From the NCBI GenBank assembly GCA_964036155.1, contig OZ038422.1, positions 70,455,201-70,519,200 of the forward strand: a stretch of DNA of 64,000 nt, read 5' to 3'. The notes under the pieces are model-generated. The model saw nothing but the letters and a program-made list of their open reading frames with translations. It made no database searches and had not been told where the DNA came from. Source of the DNA: Diploscapter coronatus. Lineage: Eukaryota; Nematoda; Chromadorea; Rhabditida; Rhabditidae. The position numbers were made by a program, and so were the translations under genes. Of this stretch, positions 60,283-64,000 are shown piece by piece (the stretch's first letter is position 1; every line of letters starts with the position of its first letter).

Positions 60283-60636
60283 TCATTTTCGAATGACCAA
60301 TTTGAATATTCGAAGAGGAATTAGAGCTGTTTTCGTGGAATGAGGCCGAATGTGGCAGTCCTTTGAATGAGGGTGTGAGTTATCAGATTCGTTCGGAAAG
60401 GGGACAAGATAGAGGTCAATTGGGGTGAGCTGCAGTCCCACCAGCAAATCATTCTGTTCTCCTTCCCTTTGATTTTGAATTCCATCTCTGCACACAACCA
60501 CTGTCTTTCCTTCTCTCCTCCTTCGAATCAGATGACCAAGTAGATTCTCCCTCACAACCACTCGTTGCTCTCCCCCTTCATTTTCTGCTTCTATATCAAG
60601 TTCATCCCCCAATTCATTCTTCACAATCACCGTCAT
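60283..60636 (-). CDS. Intronless ORF, 117 aa, ubiquitin-fold-like N-terminus
   Basis: ATG 60636 opens MTVIVKNELGDELDIEAENE, a beta-turn-beta pattern like ubiquitin's first hairpin. GKTVVVCRDGIQNQREGEQNDLLVGLQ follows, and then a low-complexity tail. Codon use and length exceed chance for this AT-rich DNA. It is divergent from the zinc-finger gene, 281 bp head to head, and 1.4 kb from the multi-Ubl gene, of which it might be a dispersed relative. I recognise no family beyond the Ubl resemblance. Confidence 0.5.
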   Translation of the reverse strand: MTVIVKNELGDELDIEAENEGGEQRVVVRENLLGHLIRRRREGKTVVVCRDGIQNQREGEQNDLLVGLQLTPIDLYLVPFPNESDNSHPHSKDCHIRPHSTKTALIPLRIFKLVIRK

Positions 60637-60917
60637 TTCGTAATTCAGCCAATTTTGGAATTCAAACTTCCTCTACTCACTTCCTCACCTTCGCTTCCCT
60701 GTTTTCATTGCTTGCTCACTTTTAAACTTCGATGACTTTGATTCAGACGCATGACAAAGTTGGAACTCGAAAGATATAATTCGATATTAACATCTCTAAG
60801 CGTTTGTATCTGAATTTAGAATTGCGTCTTACTTGCCTTGAACTTATCTTGAGCTTTTCTGGAACTCGTTTTCTTTAAAGTTTTGAAACTGAGCAAATTT
60901 CTGAATTTCAGCTTTGA

Positions 60918-62815
60918 ATGTATTCCCCGAACGGACCTCCTCTAGCTTCTATTCCTAATGCCCAATTACAACAGCAGCAACAGACTGTAACTCCACAAGT
61001 CGGACAACTTCCAGAAGAGAAGAAATGGCCTACAGTGCCCATAACTCCCTACAGAACCCCCTCTGTCAATCCAGCAGGAATGGACGATGCCAGTTCGATC
61101 ATCAATTCATATCATCAACCAATGCAATATCCTTACTGTATGCGTTTTTTTTCTAGTTTATTTCAAACTTCAAATAGAAATATTTCAGACTATTCTCCAT
61201 ACAGTAGTCCTGCATCATCTCAGCACTACAATATCAATCCGAGCGGTTTCAATTTCCCAATGCAGGTTGGTAGAGCTCAATCTAAACGCTATTGTGTGTG
61301 TTGTGCAAATGTGTAGAATGCAAAAATTTATCAGAAGAGCAAAGATGTTGGCAGTGCATTGCAGGGGAAAAAACTATCTTTCAGTTTAGTGCAAAACGTT
61401 CCTGCACTTCTAATATTCCTGCTGAAAAGAAAAGATTTTTTGAAACAGAAAAATGTTTATTTTTCAATCGTTTATACTTTTAGTTGATCGAGATGACTTT
61501 TTTTTTTTATCAACCCAAGCCAATGATTACAATTTTTCAGCAATCGATGTACAACTGTCCTCCAGCCACCCCATTTCTGCTCCCATCCTCGATGCCCACT
61601 CCACCCTACTATCCGACCCACTCCCACACAGCCATGCCATTCGCCAATCCTTTCATCACTCCTTCCCCGTCTCTGTCGTCTGCAGGCTCTTCACCGGCAA
61701 TCTCTAACAGGTGTGGGGTAGTTTATTTTTCATTAGATTTTTTCGAGTGAAAAACTCGTACTTACTTCAAAAGCTTTTCCTTAATTTAAAAAAAAAATTT
61801 ATTTATGCTCATGCTTTGATTATTGATATATGATCCCCATAATTTCTTTGATAGTTTCAGTTCCCATTCCTCAATCGGCTCCGCTCCTTCTATTCCCGTT
61901 CTGAATCTGCTAACCCCTCCCTCCGCTTCCTCGCTGCAGTCAGCCTCGTCATCAACCGACAGCCCTTCCCCTTCAGCCGACAGTCAGGAGAAGGAGCTGC
62001 TCGATTCAATGGCCCATAAGAAGCCCGCCAATTTGTGGTGTCAGATTTGCATGATGGACATTCGAAAGAACAGAAAACGGAGTCAAGGTAGGTAGTTTAG
62101 GAAATTGGGAAATCTTTAGAAGAAACTCGACATGGAATTTTACATTCGTATCATGCATTTGCCAAAACGATAAATTCTTATACAATCTGAATTTCTAACC
62201 TAATAATTTTCTGCCTTTAAATTATCTGTACATATTTTATGGTGGCTATTTCGATCTGACATTTTTATCTTGCAGGCCCTCGCCGTCACATTTTGCAATT
62301 TCATTTGAAAAGACCGATCTATTTCTGCCCTTACGATGGATGCAAATTCTCGAGCCATTATGATAAATTCCACGTCAGCTCGCACATGTCCAGAATTCAT
62401 AAGGTTAGTAACTGTTGTTCTATGTTTGCATTTCAAACGAAAAATGTCCCGTTATAGAGCATGCCTCCGATGAAGATCAGAGAAGAAGTCACATTCTATG
62501 AGCATCAGATCGATCAGCTATTTAGTGTAAGATTTTTAATTACGTTTTGTTATCTCTTCTAAAGTTTTGCAATTGGACACATTTTGAAGAAATATCACAC
62601 CGATATGTCAAAATTTAATTCTAGCTATGTCTTGAAATTGAGATTTTTTTTAAATGATCAAAAAATCATTTCAGGCCTGTTTTCATCATCCGTTGAACTC
62701 GCTGGTTGGAGCAGAAATGAGGAAATTGCACGAAATGCACGAACAGGCGATGGCACAGAAGAGGAAAGCAGAAGCGGAAGAGAATAAGGAGAACAAACGA
62801 CAGAAGACTGAATGA
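60918..62815 (+). CDS. C2H2-type zinc-finger protein with Pro/Ser/Gln-rich N-terminus
   Basis: Eight exons by my junctions: 60918-~61138, ~61190-61265, ~61541-61710, ~61860-62088, ~62277-62403, ~62459-62526, ~62675-62815. I count seven here, and a further small one may be missed. Phases agree where checked. Residues 1 to about 240 are low-complexity (LQQQQQTVTP, PFLLPSSMPTPPYYP). Then WCQICMMDIRKNRKRSQ pairs with HILQFH as an unusual finger, followed by YFCPYDGCKFSS..HVSSHMSRIHK, a canonical C2H2. The C-terminus is a charged helix (EMRKLHEMHEQAMAQKRKAE) with an NLS-like KENKRQK. Probably a nuclear DNA-binding regulator; target unknown. The acceptor 8 bp before the ATG suggests trans-splicing. 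Confidence 0.82.
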
Positions 62816-62862
62816 ACTGAGCGAGGTAAGCCTTATCATTCACTAGCTCAATTCTTGGATCT

Positions 62863-63420
62863 ATATGACACGTTCTTCGTAAAAATCGAGTTTTTTATAA
62901 AGAGGGGTGGTACCCAAGAAGTCGATCCTCAAATTTCGAGCTTATGTTTTGTCCCTGGGGGTTTTCGACTACGCTGATGACGAATCTGACGGTTAAAACC
63001 CGATCCGACCAATTGTTCCGCATGTTCCGGAAGGTCCGCATCTGGTAGTTTCGGAAAATTCTATTTTCGTTATTCGGCATGGGAAAAATTCAAATTTGGT
63101 ATCAAAATGCTCGTAGAGACCAGCTGAGCACAATTCTGAAAAGATCTCGTCGAAATGACACCGAATAAGGGAGTTATGATGCAAGTAGTAGAACACGTGG
63201 AAAATAGCATATCGATTTTTCGCTTTTTAAAATTTTTTATTTTTTAAAAAGTGCCAGGTTCCGTGAGTTATTTATATTGGAAAGTAGCCCAGGTCTTCTA
63301 GTTTCTGAAAAACTTGACCGTTTCTCTATAGGCTGCCCGCTAGCGAAAAAATGTCACTTTTTCGAAGAGTTATCATGACTCGCTTTTGCCTAATTTGATT
63401 TCAAAAATTCATAACTTCCA
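62863..63420. mobile_element. Second copy of the 38.4-kb TIR family, internally inverted
   Basis: The left arm from ATATGACACGTTCTTCGTAA matches 38444 onward for about 300 bp (ggtacc, gggggttttcgactacgctga, cgtcgaaatgacaccgaataa). The block around 63255-63395 (agcccaggtcttctagtttctg, acttgaccgt, ccgctagc) is in the opposite orientation to the 38.8-kb copy. I see no right-hand TIR before 63420. Confidence 0.7.
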
Positions 63421-64000
63421 TAATTCTAAACCAAATTCTATAATTCTTTTTTTGTTTGATTACTATAGATATTCAGTTTATCAGACACTAAAAGATAATT
63501 TTTTTGAATATCAATTTCTGCAGAAATACGCACTTTTCGCGTCTTGATTGCGGACTTTTCAACTCGTACTGTGTTTACGCGTAAATGACGTTGGAAAAAT
63601 TCGTCCTTCCAGTATGTTGCGTAGATGGATATAGTGAACAACTTTATTCCAAAATCGACCTCGGATTCACATTCTTATGAGTTCCAGAATTTTTTGAAGT
63701 TCAACGATCAATTATTGCAAAGTGCCTTTAGGGCAGTAAATTTCAAAAATTCATATCTCTCTGTGTATGCACATTCTAGAATAAGTTCTGGAACAAAGTT
63801 GATCAACTTGAAGAGCTCTACAAGATTTCATGGAAAACCCCGACTTTAACTCTCATTATCCTTGTAAACACAGTACGGGTATATAGGGTAACTTAGGCTA
63901 ATTTCTCCCGCCAAAATTAATTTCTAAAAATTTTCTTTATACTTAGAATTTATTCTCCTACTCAAGATCTACAAAATAAAAAAATAATCATGAAATTTAG
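63421..64000. repeat. Repeat-derived DNA to the window edge
   Basis: No gene. 63903-64000 (cccgccaaaattaatttctaaaaat ... ataatcatgaaattt) matches the interior of the 45.5-46.0 kb element. A copy of that family therefore probably continues past the right edge. Confidence 0.5.

Noticed and set aside
1..64000. CRISPR array, bacterial operons, rRNA or phage genes
   Set aside because: Spliced eukaryotic genes occupy the window; repeats are TIR elements and gene duplications, with no regular spacer pattern.

Overview
This is a eukaryotic nuclear window, most likely from a nematode. The evidence is many small exons split by short AT-rich introns ending in TTTTCAG/ATTTCAG, AT-rich intergenic DNA, an eIF6 and an EHD/RME-1 protein of metazoan type, small secreted peptides with a CxKTCxxC (ShKT-like) ending, and an F-box/Kelch tandem array. 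The phylum is an inference; no rRNA or spliced leader is present. I worked exon junctions out by hand and checked reading phase. Most splice junctions should be right to within a base or two.

Layout, left half. 1-3585 (+): C-terminal half of non-lysosomal glucosylceramidase (GBA2). 4673-5832 (-): ChaC-type gamma-glutamylcyclotransferase. 7876-17111 (-): one long EHD/RME-1 gene with alternative 5' exons. 19024-24921 (+): an unusual signal peptide / vWA / transmembrane / coiled coil / vWA protein. 25494-32968 (+): MOCS3/UBA4 (ThiF plus rhodanese), whose 4-kb eighth intron hosts two complete antisense genes for tiny secreted cysteine-rich peptides.

Layout, right half. 33361-34460 (-): D-aminoacyl-tRNA deacylase. 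35093-35560 (+): possible small unknown gene. 37182-41502 (+): SLC17-type anion transporter. 43440-44954 (+): eIF6. 46540-50909 (+): F-box/Kelch array (one intact gene plus a fused, nonsense-bearing pair). 51317-51944 (-): third peptide gene. 55883-58871 (+): gene with several divergent ubiquitin-like domains. 60283-60636 (-): intronless ubiquitin-fold-like ORF. 60918-62815 (+): C2H2 zinc-finger protein.

The genes do not form a pathway. Housekeeping roles sit side by side: sphingolipid and glutathione turnover, endocytic recycling, tRNA thiolation, tRNA proofreading and ribosome biogenesis. The right 30 kb is rapidly evolving, with tandem duplication, gene fusion and loss. The whole window is littered with non-autonomous terminal-inverted-repeat elements (at least ten, 0.1-0.8 kb). 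The best candidates for something undescribed are the duplicated six-exon secreted peptide family (exons down to 13 nt), the receptor-like protein with vWA domains on both sides of a membrane span, and the fused F-box/Kelch locus.
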